Below are positions 1 to 9,700 of a stretch of DNA of 64,000 nucleotides, piece after piece. Location: positions 1 to 64,000 of the forward strand of contig JAITFP010000072.1 in NCBI GenBank assembly GCA_031281275.1, given 5' to 3'. Source of the stretch: Candidatus Fibrimonadaceae bacterium. Its GTDB lineage: Bacteria; Fibrobacterota; Fibrobacteria; Fibrobacterales; Fibrobacteraceae. The translations under genes and the position numbers were made by a program. Numbering within the stretch: the first letter of the stretch is position 1; each line of letters begins with the position of its first letter. The notes beneath the pieces were generated by a model. That model saw only the letters and a list, made by a program, of their open reading frames with translations, was not told the origin of the DNA and ran no database searches.

Positions 1-138
1 ATAGTAAATGCTGATTAACTCGCTAGGCTAGTGGGGAATGGCTAGTGGCTAGTGGGAAAGCCATAAAAACCAGTATTTCTAGGACGACTACTAGCTACTT
101 ACCACTAGCTACTCCCAAATTTCCATACTCAATCATTC
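1..138 (-). repeat. Dispersed intergenic element, copy 1 (TGGCTAGTGG family)
   Basis: One of four related intergenic elements in the window (others at 875..1043, 20249..20402 and 41271..41403). It has a left end ATAGTAAATGCTGATTA, short tandem units of GGCTAGTGG, a middle block ending in AACCAGTATTT, and a right block of CTAGCTAC units ending CTCCCAAA. Read on the minus strand, it begins at the stop codon of the zinc peptidase gene and ends with a promoter-like GCATTTACTAT. Its left edge is at the window border, so the downstream gene is not visible. Confidence 0.85.
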
Positions 139-854
139 CTCCTACCGCCAATCAAACCGGCTTTATAAGCCCAGTACAAAAGCATCAAAATAGAATTTAT
201 AGCCGCAGCCACATAAGTTAGCCCTGCTGCGGTTAAAACAGAAGAAACCGTATTTGCCTCTGTTCCGGGCTTAACAATGCTCAAATTCTCCAACTGCCGC
301 TTTGCCCTAGCAGAAGCATCGAACTCAACGGGAACGGTGACCAAGGTAAAAGCTGTTGCCATAGCAAACAGAGCAACCCCCAAAACAGCGAGATAATGCC
401 CCAGCCCAGAGTTAATCTCTGCCCCAGCCCCAAGCATAATGCCTATAATAATAATCCAAGGACCCAAATTGCTGCCTATATTTGCCACAGGCACAATAGT
501 TGAGCGAACCCACATGGGAAAATAATTCTGCGAATGTTGAATAGCATGTCCAACCTCATGCGCCGCAACGCCAGCTGCCGAAGCAGACCGCCCATTATAA
601 ACCTCCGGGCTTAAATTAAGCGTTTTGTTGAGCGGATTATAATGGTCAGAAAGAAACCCCTTATGTTCATGAACACTAACATCGCTAATCCCGCAGCTCT
701 GCAAAATAGCCTTAGCCACCTGCGCCCCAGTATAACCGCTGGAAATAGCTATTTTTTCCCCACTCTTAAACCGAAGTTTAACCATAAAAGCCGCCCCGCC
801 CGACAAAACAAGAGCAAAGAGCATAAGGATCATATACATAGGGTCAAAAAGCAT
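129..854 (-). CDS. Membrane zinc metallopeptidase (Zn_peptidase_2 / YugP family)
   Basis: The 241-residue protein has the zinc-metalloprotease signature HEVGHAIQHS near residue 100, where two His and the Glu would form the metal and catalytic site. It has one hydrophobic N-terminal helix (residues 5-25) and three more hydrophobic segments after residue 120, so it is an integral inner-membrane protein. Length and layout match the neutral zinc metallopeptidase family related to YugP, whose substrates are poorly known. The start ATG follows GGAGGC at a good distance. The gene is flanked by two copies of the TGGCTAGTGG element, the one at its 3' end beginning at the TGA. Assignment to the family is firm; the physiological role is unknown. 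Confidence 0.9.
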   Translation of the reverse strand: MLFDPMYMILMLFALVLSGGAAFMVKLRFKSGEKIAISSGYTGAQVAKAILQSCGISDVSVHEHKGFLSDHYNPLNKTLNLSPEVYNGRSASAAGVAAHEVGHAIQHSQNYFPMWVRSTIVPVANIGSNLGPWIIIIGIMLGAGAEINSGLGHYLAVLGVALFAMATAFTLVTVPVEFDASARAKRQLENLSIVKPGTEANTVSSVLTAAGLTYVAAAINSILMLLYWAYKAGLIGGRRND

Positions 855-874
855 TTTAGCCTCCGAATTAATCT

Positions 875-1043
875 AAAGTAAATGCTGATTAATTCAAACT
901 TCATTGCTTGGCTAGTGGCTAGTAGGGAGTGGCTAGTGGTAAAAACACTTAAATTTACCTGAATTTAGTGCTTTTATTTCTTGTAACCACTAACTACTAG
1001 CCACTAGCCACTAGCCTAGCAACTTAATCAGCATTTATATTAC
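875..1043. repeat. Dispersed intergenic element, copy 2 (near-palindromic variant)
   Basis: This copy lies between the divergent zinc peptidase and coiled-coil genes. Both ends carry the same terminal motif in inverted orientation (AAGTAAATGCTGATTA on the left, TTAATCAGCATTTATATT on the right), with CTAGTGGCTAGT units inside each arm. It is therefore more symmetrical than the other three copies. The right end includes a TATATT-like box pointing toward the coiled-coil gene, and the left end points toward the peptidase start. The rest of the 855..1203 gap is AT-rich and otherwise holds only the promoter described below. Confidence 0.8.
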
Positions 1044-1144
1044 TTATTAAATTTAAATTTTTAAACCAAAAAAAACCAAAAATTAAAGGAAAATGGGGAT
1101 ATATTGCATATTTGGGGGTATTAAAAAATTTTTTTCATTTTTTA

Positions 1145-1173
1145 GGATTTTTTTTCCCTTTTTTTACGTCTAA
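1145..1173 (+). promoter_or_regulatory. ECF-sigma-like promoter, copy A
   Basis: GGATTT is followed by exactly 16 bases and then CGTCTAA. The T-rich spacer and downstream GGTAAC and GGAGG blocks are shared almost base for base with the leaders at 12864 (plus) and 15885 (minus). A CGTC -10 with a GAA/GGA-type -35 at 16 bp is typical of extracytoplasmic-function sigma factors. The sigma factor is not in the window, so this is an inference from pattern and conservation. Confidence 0.55.
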
Positions 1174-1203
1174 TAGGTAACAAACAAAAAAATGGAGGTT
1201 TTT

Positions 1204-1250
1204 ATGAAAAAAAACGGCTATAATTTTCTATCTTTGAAGGAGGTACAGCC

Positions 1251-1266
<16 letters not shown>
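1204..1266 (+). CDS. 20-residue leader ORF overlapping the coiled-coil gene
   Basis: This short ORF starts with ATG five bases after a strong GGAGG and ends WKAF-stop, overlapping the first 16 bases of the next gene in another frame. The Shine-Dalgarno sequence of the downstream gene (AAGGAGG) lies inside it and encodes Leu-Lys-Glu. The same arrangement, ending WKAF-stop, occurs before the paralogue on the minus strand (15742..15825). The shared ending partly follows from conservation of the downstream start. The likely role is translational coupling. Too short for the ORF track; actual translation is unproven. Confidence 0.5.
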
Positions 1267-2731
<1,465 letters not shown>

Positions 2732-2744
2732 AATTGGAGATTAT

Positions 2745-3254
2745 ATGGCTATAGAATTCAAATTGAACGAGCGAAAAGCGGTGGAAGCCGTTCTGTGGTT
2801 CATTGAGGAAAAGAAAGTCAGCGATATGTACGCCATCTTCAAAATGTTATTCGCCGCTGAAAAATACCATCTGAACAAATACGGAAGACCTATAACCGGT
2901 GGCATATACATGGCCATGGAGCACGGCACGGTTCCGAAATGGCTTTATTTCGATGCTTGCAATATGCTCAATGTAGGATTCGCCAAGGTTGGAACGGATT
3001 TTGTGGCGGAAAAACCTTGCGTAAAAGACTTTTTCTCCGAGACCGACATCGAGGGATTGGATCACGGATACGAGGAATACAAAGGAATGGGGTTCCATGC
3101 CATAAGGGACAAAAACCACAAAGAACCCGCATGGGAAAAATATTGGAAACTCAGGGGAGCATTCAATTACAAGGAAATACCGTTTGAAGAGTTCATAGAA
3201 GAAAATTGGCTTAGAGAAGAACTGTCATGGAAATCGCATTTCATGGTGATTTAG
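2745..3254 (+). CDS. Panacea-domain (DUF4065 / SocA-like) putative antitoxin
   Basis: The 169-residue protein matches the Panacea fold pattern: an N-terminal helix-rich region with KMLFAAEKYHLNKYGRPITGG and MEHGTVP, the hallmark of SocA/GepA-like proteins. Panacea domains are known as promiscuous antitoxin modules, usually encoded just upstream of a toxin. Here the stop codon is separated by a single base from the ATG of the next gene, the usual layout for a type II pair. The C-terminal 60 residues are specific to this protein. It follows tgt by 13 bases, so it may be co-transcribed from upstream. Family assignment is good; toxin neutralisation is inferred from the family. Confidence 0.75.
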   Translation: MAIEFKLNERKAVEAVLWFIEEKKVSDMYAIFKMLFAAEKYHLNKYGRPITGGIYMAMEHGTVPKWLYFDACNMLNVGFAKVGTDFVAEKPCVKDFFSETDIEGLDHGYEEYKGMGFHAIRDKNHKEPAWEKYWKLRGAFNYKEIPFEEFIEENWLREELSWKSHFMVI

Positions 3255-3255
3255 C

Positions 3256-3669
3256 ATGGACACAATCGCAATTCCGCAAATATCCGAAGTTTACGTCATG
3301 GATGTGTCTGAAAAACTGGAGCATAGAACAACCAAGCATTGCGTTTGCATTTCGGCAGGAAACGGCAGATATGTTTTGATAAATTCCGAGCATCGCGAAA
3401 TGTACGATGACTTTGAAATCAAAGTTTCTGATTATGATTTTTTGAAACAAGATAGCTATGTCGGATGCGCCGAAGTCATTGTACTGAAACAAGAACGCAT
3501 AATTAGAAAAGTGGGAAGCATGAAATACGAAGATATGCTCAAAATATTGGAGAAAATACGAAAGCCCAAGCACATAGCGAAACCCAATCGCGCGGAAATG
3601 GTTCTTGAGCTTGAAACATGGATTGACAACTATCAAGAAAATAAATTAAGGGTATTCAATAATAGATAA
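3256..3669 (+). CDS. Putative toxin partner of the Panacea antitoxin
   Basis: This 137-residue protein is encoded one base after the Panacea gene. Its first 80 residues are rich in beta-strand pattern (KHCVCISAGNGRYVLINSEH, then SDYDFLKQDSYVGCAEVIVL), which loosely resembles PemK/MazF-type or SH3-like barrel proteins. The C-terminal part is helical and basic. I cannot place it in a named toxin family from sequence alone. Position and spacing argue for a toxin role, because Panacea antitoxins pair with many unrelated toxins. Alternative: an uncharacterised accessory protein. Downstream lies an AT-rich stretch and half of a GTCTGAACC element. Confidence 0.5.
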   Translation: MDTIAIPQISEVYVMDVSEKLEHRTTKHCVCISAGNGRYVLINSEHREMYDDFEIKVSDYDFLKQDSYVGCAEVIVLKQERIIRKVGSMKYEDMLKILEKIRKPKHIAKPNRAEMVLELETWIDNYQENKLRVFNNR

Positions 3670-3749
3670 ATATGCCTAATATATAATATATATATTACAA
3701 ATACTATATCCACCCCCTGAAAAATCCCAAAAATCCTGAAAATCGGGTG

Positions 3750-3764
3750 AATCGGGGTTCAGAC
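3750..3764 (-). repeat. Solo terminal repeat of the GTCTGAACC element family
   Basis: AATCGGGGTTCAGAC is identical to the right terminal inverted repeat of the complete element at 22292..22423. The preceding bases (AATCCTGAAAATCGGGTGA) also match the body of that element. No matching left terminus is visible, so this is a decayed or partial copy. It occupies the gap between the toxin candidate and the promoter of the first large lipoprotein. Confidence 0.75.
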
Positions 3765-3784
3765 AAAAAAAATTCCCCACCCCC

Positions 3785-3813
3785 TTGACAAATTTCCAAC
3801 ATTTTTCTATATT
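3785..3813 (+). promoter_or_regulatory. Consensus-like sigma-70 promoter of large lipoprotein gene 1
   Basis: TTGACA, a 17-base spacer and TATATT, about 100 bases before the chosen ATG. The same promoter and following leader (ending in GGGAGAGATAT before ATG) recur almost unchanged at 6610 and 15961 before the two paralogues. Confidence 0.85.
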
Positions 3814-3912
3814 TATACCTGTCGGAAAAAAATAACCTTTTTTTTGGGCAAGCGAATAAGCCGAAAATCGCGCAAAAAGCAAAGAGTAGGCATAGGAAGA
3901 AGGGAGAGATAT

Positions 3913-6537
3913 ATGAGGTTAAACAGAGTTCTTCTATTGGCGGCAACAATCACCACGATGATGTTTGCCTTGGTATTCACAATTTCTTGTTCTGGCGAAG
4001 ACGGCAAAAACGGCGCAAATGGCAAAGGTTGCACGATGGAGCAAGACGATAACGACTGGAATATTATTTGCGACGGCGAAGAAGTAGGCACAATACACGG
4101 CGGTGATGGCAAAGACGGCACCGATGGTCAACCCGGCAAAGACGGCGACAACTGCTGGCTCAACAGAGTAGGCAGCAGCTACGAAGTTCGTTGCGGCGCT
4201 GGCAATGGTCAATTGAAAGGCAACCTCGATGGATGCTCCCTTACTGCCGACATAGAGGAAAATCCTTACCAAGTTACTCTCATCTGCGGAAAAAACGAAG
4301 TCAACTTGTGCAACAACAAGATATATGATGCCACAGAAGACGCTTGCGGTACCAATGGCGTTATTCAGTCTGGCGGCGCAATATCTTGGGAGTTCTGCCC
4401 AAGCCTCACCGTTAGCTCAAAAGGCATAAAATACAACTCAAAGAAGCAATACTGCGGCTTTGGCGAAGGCGATGATGAAAAATACAACGGTCAGCCCGGA
4501 ACAGTGTACGACTTTTGCGGACCAACATCAAACGACCAGCCCAACAAAACAGAATACAATGCTGAAGAATATTGCAGATATCTCGGTATAAATTCAAAAT
4601 ACGCAAAATTGGCAGGCACAGAAACTGGCGACTACTGCAACGGCAAACCAATCAACAAAGATGCTTGGAAAGGCGAATATTGCGGATATGCTAGCAACGA
4701 TGTGAAAATCAAAAGCATTATCACAGGTATATGCGACAGCACCGCCGAAGCCAATGGACCTCAGGGACCAAACGAATTGGCTTTTGGTCAAGGATACTGC
4801 GAAGTTAAATTCTCAAACAGAAAAAATGGCAGAACCACCTATTCTGAAAACCTATGCGGCACCAGCGAAAACAACAAACCAAACAATGGAGTATGGAAAA
4901 ATGAATATTGCGGCTTTGCTGCCGAAAATTCAGCTGCTCCAACCAAAGTTTACGCCGGTCTTTGCGATGACTCAAAGAGCAACGATGAATTATACGGACC
5001 TCATATGCTAGGCTATAACCAAGGCTACTGCAGAGCAAATAGGCTTGACTCAACAACCTACACAGAAACTGATTTCTGCGGTGAAGACCCAACCCAAAGA
5101 CCCAATGATGGACAATGGAAAGGCGAATATTGCGGATATAGCAGCGCAACAGATACCGGTCCAGTGAAAGCACTCTCTGGCATTTGCGATAACGACGAAG
5201 GTCCCAGCCAAGACTCTTGGAACCCAAATGAATATTGCGAATACGACAACAATGAGAAGAAAACATTCAAAACAGAAAATGTTTGCGATAATGGCGATAA
5301 AATCAATGAAAACGAATGGAAAACCGAATATTGCGGTTATGCCAGAGGCGAAACAAAAACCTCCAGACAAACTGGCGTTTGCGATAATGGCGACGGTCCC
5401 AACTCTGTGGAATTCGGTGGTGGATATTGCCAAGTACCCGTAGAAAACAGACTCACCGGCAAAACAGTGTACACCGATGATTTCTGCGGACAAAGCGGCA
5501 AAGTGAACGAAGGCAAATGGAAAGGCGAATATTGCGGCTATGCCAACAAAAACTCCGAAGACGATGACAAAGTATGGACTGGCGTTTGCGACGACGGAAG
5601 CGGAAAGCACAAAGGTGGCTACGACCAACCGGGCTATTGCTACTCACCTAGCGAAGGCGCTCCAACAGTGTTCGGCGCAAGATTCTGCGGCACAAACGGC
5701 AAATACAATGAAAACGGCTGGAAAGGCGAATATTGCTACTCCGTTGACCAAAAAGTAGGAAAATGCGCAGCTGGCTTGTTGCCAGACCTTAACGTTGCAT
5801 CCACAAGCGCAGCAAGATGCGTTTTGCCCGCCACAATGGACAGATGCACACGCGACAGCTTATTTACCGCAACCCCGCAGGTAAAAGGGAAATATCAGAA
5901 CAATCTGTGCTACCTTGACCCAGCTCCAGTTGCCACGCCCAATCCATTTAGCTCCACTAAAGACCTTGACCAATGGAGATGTGAAATCCAGAAGGGTGGT
6001 GCTGACACGGATAATAGAAGTACTGTTAACTCATCAGGTAAGACAACTAGTAGAGATAATGCTTATGTTGAAAAAACTTGCATAATAAAGAAGTTCAACA
6101 CAAACCCAACTTTCAATGCTACCAACCCCGCCACTTTAGTTGACGAAACAAATCTTGCTAAGATTGATACCATATCCAAGTGCATAGCACCCAGCACCTC
6201 CAAATACGGCTCTAACTGCGCCGAAGGTGCCGAAAAAATTGCCCATCAAGCCGCAGGCTTCACCCCGTGGCCCTCAGGCAACCTAAGCACTCCTGTAAGC
6301 GTAGATAGCATTCAAATAAGGGCAACTTTGAAAGTGGAATGCACCTGGGCTCCCAGCACCAGCCTCAGAGCCGGCAAATGCCAGATCAAAGTAACACAGG
6401 CTAATCCTTATGATTATAATTTAGTAGGTAAAATGACATCAAGCACTTGCTCGTATGGTGCCACTGCTGCCACTGGTGGAGTAATTTCTGGAAACGATTC
6501 CACGAGCTTTACTGCAAGATGCTACTTTACCCCATAA
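3913..6537 (+). CDS. Large cysteine-rich collagen-like lipoprotein 1
   Basis: The predicted start is the ATG after AGGGAGAGAT rather than the upstream TTG of the ORF track. It gives a lipoprotein signal peptide (MRLNRVLLLAATITTMMFAL) with lipobox TISC, shared with the two paralogues. Next come short Gly-X-Y runs (GKDGTDGQPGKDG), then at least six modules of about 60-70 residues with the pattern N-x-G-x-W-K-G-E-Y-C-G-Y, a CDDG/GPN segment, GYC and FCG. The modules end at EYCYS. A unique C-terminal 240 residues is also Cys-containing. About 874 residues. It is likely anchored to a membrane and exposed outside the cytoplasm, with many disulfides. No family function is known to me; adhesion or surface structure is a guess. 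Confidence 0.85.
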   Translation: MRLNRVLLLAATITTMMFALVFTISCSGEDGKNGANGKGCTMEQDDNDWNIICDGEEVGTIHGGDGKDGTDGQPGKDGDNCWLNRVGSSYEVRCGAGNGQLKGNLDGCSLTADIEENPYQVTLICGKNEVNLCNNKIYDATEDACGTNGVIQSGGAISWEFCPSLTVSSKGIKYNSKKQYCGFGEGDDEKYNGQPGTVYDFCGPTSNDQPNKTEYNAEEYCRYLGINSKYAKLAGTETGDYCNGKPINKDAWKGEYCGYASNDVKIKSIITGICDSTAEANGPQGPNELAFGQGYCEVKFSNRKNGRTTYSENLCGTSENNKPNNGVWKNEYCGFAAENSAAPTKVYAGLCDDSKSNDELYGPHMLGYNQGYCRANRLDSTTYTETDFCGEDPTQRPNDGQWKGEYCGYSSATDTGPVKALSGICDNDEGPSQDSWNPNEYCEYDNNEKKTFKTENVCDNGDKINENEWKTEYCGYARGETKTSRQTGVCDNGDGPNSVEFGGGYCQVPVENRLTGKTVYTDDFCGQSGKVNEGKWKGEYCGYANKNSEDDDKVWTGVCDDGSGKHKGGYDQPGYCYSPSEGAPTVFGARFCGTNGKYNENGWKGEYCYSVDQKVGKCAAGLLPDLNVASTSAARCVLPATMDRCTRDSLFTATPQVKGKYQNNLCYLDPAPVATPNPFSSTKDLDQWRCEIQKGGADTDNRSTVNSSGKTTSRDNAYVEKTCIIKKFNTNPTFNATNPATLVDETNLAKIDTISKCIAPSTSKYGSNCAEGAEKIAHQAAGFTPWPSGNLSTPVSVDSIQIRATLKVECTWAPSTSLRAGKCQIKVTQANPYDYNLVGKMTSSTCSYGATAATGGVISGNDSTSFTARCYFTP

Positions 6538-6558
6538 AAAGGTAAACTGAGCTTATCT

Positions 6559-6590
6559 GCTCCCTTGGTCCCCACCAAGGGGGCTTTTTT
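6559..6590 (+). terminator. Rho-independent terminator after large lipoprotein 1
   Basis: CCCTTGGT and ACCAAGGG form a stem around a four-C loop, followed by GGC and a T run. It lies 22 bases past the stop codon. Confidence 0.9.
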
Positions 6591-6609
6591 ATTTTTTTGT
6601 GTTTAACCC

Positions 6610-6638
6610 TTGACAAATTCCCAAGATTTTTCTATATT
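6610..6638 (+). promoter_or_regulatory. Consensus-like sigma-70 promoter of large lipoprotein gene 2
   Basis: TTGACA-N17-TATATT, only 20 bases after the preceding terminator. Promoter and about 100 bases of leader are nearly identical to those of the paralogues. Confidence 0.85.
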
Positions 6639-6737
6639 TATACCTGTCGGAAAAAAATAACCTTTTTTTTAGGCAAGCGAATAAGCCGAAAATCGCGCAA
6701 AAAGCAAAGAGTAGGCATAGGAAGAAGGGAGAGATAT

Positions 6738-9700
6738 ATGAGGTTAAACAGAGTTCTTCTATTGGCGGCAACGGTCAACATAATGATTTTTGCCTTGGTA
6801 TTCACAATTTCTTGCTCCAACGGCGATGATGGCAAAGATGGGAGACCTGGTTCAGCTTGCGTTGTTGACGGCGACTGGAATATTGTTTGCAACAATGTAG
6901 AAATAGGTAAGCTAGAAGGCAAAGCTGGCAAAGATGGTCAACCTGGCAGAAATGGCACAGATGGCACAGGCTGCTGGATAGGTTCCAAAACAGACGAAGG
7001 TGGCTATGAAATTTTCTGCGGTGCTGCCGATGCTGGCGAACTCAAAGGCATAATAAACGGCTGCGTATCCAAAGATTTGGGCAAATACGAAGTGGGAATC
7101 ACTTGCGGCACAGTGAAAATCAATATGTGCTTAGGCAAGCTGTTTGACTCAGAGGAAAACTACTGCGACGAAGTTTCCAAGAGCATAAAGCCGCTCCCGT
7201 CCTCCTACACAAAAAAATGCGGCAAGGTGGAATACGATACTCGCAAACAGTATTGCGGATTCTCGGAAACAGACGATCCTTCTTCCTCGTCGGGTACAAC
7301 CATATATGACCTTTGCGGCGGCACAGAAAACAAAACCGTGCTCGTCAAGCAACCCAATGAAGACTCATGGGACGATGAATATTGCAGATGGACCTCAGAC
7401 ACAACCGCCATAGTCGGAAAACCAGCCACTGTAGCTGCCGACACTTGCGATGGCTTGCCACTCAACAAAGATAGCTGGAAAGGCGAATATTGCGGTTACA
7501 AAAGCAACACTGCTGTCAAGAAAACTGTTGTAACAGGTATATGCGACAGAATGGGCAAAACCGCAGCTGGCACCCTCCCTGTAGCATGGTATCAGGGACC
7601 AAACGAAAGAGCCTTTGGTCAAGGATACTGCGAAGTAAAATATGACGACAGAAAAAGCGGCAAAACAACATATTCAGAAGATTTATGCGGCACCTCTTCC
7701 AATAACAAGCCGAACAACGGCAAGTGGAATGCAGAATATTGCGGATACACATCAGTCAAATCAGCAGTTTGGGACAAAATATACAAACCTATTTGCGATG
7801 ATGGCTATGGACCAAGCAGACTAAAAGTTGTAAGCTCTCTCAGCGGTGGCGTTGTTGATTCCATTATCAGAAAGGATTACTGCGCTTACACACCCGATGG
7901 CACAACAGAGTTAGACTTATTCTGTGGCGACAATGGCAAACCCAATGCTTCCAAATGGAACAGGGACTATTGCGGTTTATCCAAAGACAATCCAGATCCA
8001 GCCAACGACAAAGTGCTATACACCAACGGTCTTTGCGATAGTGGTCCTTTCAGCTACTACAAAGAGAATGGTCCAAATACCGCCGCGGCATTCGCCACAA
8101 AAACAACCGCAGCTGGTTCTGATCCAGGTCCCACAAAGAGCAACTTCTGGAATGGTTATTGCAAATGGAATACCATAACCGAGAAAACAGAATTAACCTT
8201 GTACGCAGATACCTGCGGCGTTGAAGGCACCGGCTCCAAGAGACCGAACAGCGGCAAATGGAACAAGGAATATTGCGGCTATGCCAGCCAAGATGCATTA
8301 GGAATCAAAGGAGCTGGAGTCGCACTTTATGATGGCACAACCGACCCGACCTCAGTTCTTTACAACCGTACCGTTTATATTAACCAAGTCTTGAAAAATG
8401 ATGCCTGCGAAGATGGCACCGGACCAAGCGACGGCGAAGAAAACAAAATTTTGCCCATTAAGGCAGACGGATCATTAGACGCCGCTGTCACAATAAAAGG
8501 ACAAACAATCAACTCCAATAACTATTGCGCAATTGTGAATCTCGCAAAGCAAGGCGTTAAAGTTATTCCCAGCAAAAAAACAACTGCTGTTGGACCTTGC
8601 GGCAACTCCGACAAACCCAATAGCGGCAGCTGGAAAAACGAATATTGCGGATATAACTCCATGACTTCCGGTCTGTCCATACAAAAAGGACTTTGCGGTG
8701 ATGGTAACGGTCCAAACCAAGCTCAAGATGCCACCTATGGCGGCTACTGCCAGTGGAAATCCGCTGACGCTACCTACACAACATTCGTTCCTAAAAACGA
8801 TTTAACAGGCGGTTACTGCGGCGACGGCAGTACAATGGCGAAGTTCAATGAGTTAGTCTGGAAAAACGAATACTGCTTCTCCGACAAAAAAGTGGCTACC
8901 TGCCCTGGCGGCAGAGTAGGTCTCATCTACACCATGAAGTCCACCGACCCAGTGAACGACCGTTGCCCAACCAAAGCCTCAGCTTGCAGCTGGGACAAAG
9001 CCAGCCAATGCGCAAGTGATGCGGGCTGCACCAACATAAATGGTCCTGGTCTCTGCTCCAGCGGCGGTTGCTATGCATGGGATGCAGCCGAAGTCGGCAG
9101 CGTAAAGTGCAAGCCAACAAACAAATTCAGATGCAACACCTACAACGGCTTCACCGATAACAGCGGCACCTACCAAGGCGTATGGACCCCCGGCGCCGTC
9201 GGCACTAGCGGCAACGCATTCAACGACAACCCAAATAACACAGGTACTTGCACCGACCCAACCTTGACAACTACCCTATTGTGCACAGCCACTGGCGACG
9301 GTCCCACAGACGCGCTCAACGGACTTGGCGGCTGGAAATACGACCGCGTCTTTGCGGAAACCCGTGAATGCACAAAAACAGGCGTTAGTGGCGTTGGCAT
9401 TGGTTCTTGCCCCACCACAACAGGTGCTGCTAGCGGCGATCCTAACGAAGCAGATGAATGGACAACAACCGCAGGTCAATGCACTTGGCCCGGTGCATGT
9501 AGCGCAGTAACTGGAATCACTGGCGGCACAGACGTGACAATCGGTACCTGCAAAGACGAAAATGCCGCCTACGCAACTTCCTGCCCTGAAATTGCTAGTA
9601 AAGAAGGTGCCCGTCATATCACCGAAGGCACTTGCAACTGGACTAACGTGTCTGGTGCGGCTTTAACCGCTTGCCCCGCCACAGTAACCAGCGGCTCAGG

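Noticed and set aside
3844-3912. TTG start for lipoprotein 1 giving a basic N-terminal extension
   Set aside because: The conserved ATG with GGGAGAGAT and lipoprotein signal peptide downstream is a better start in all three paralogues.
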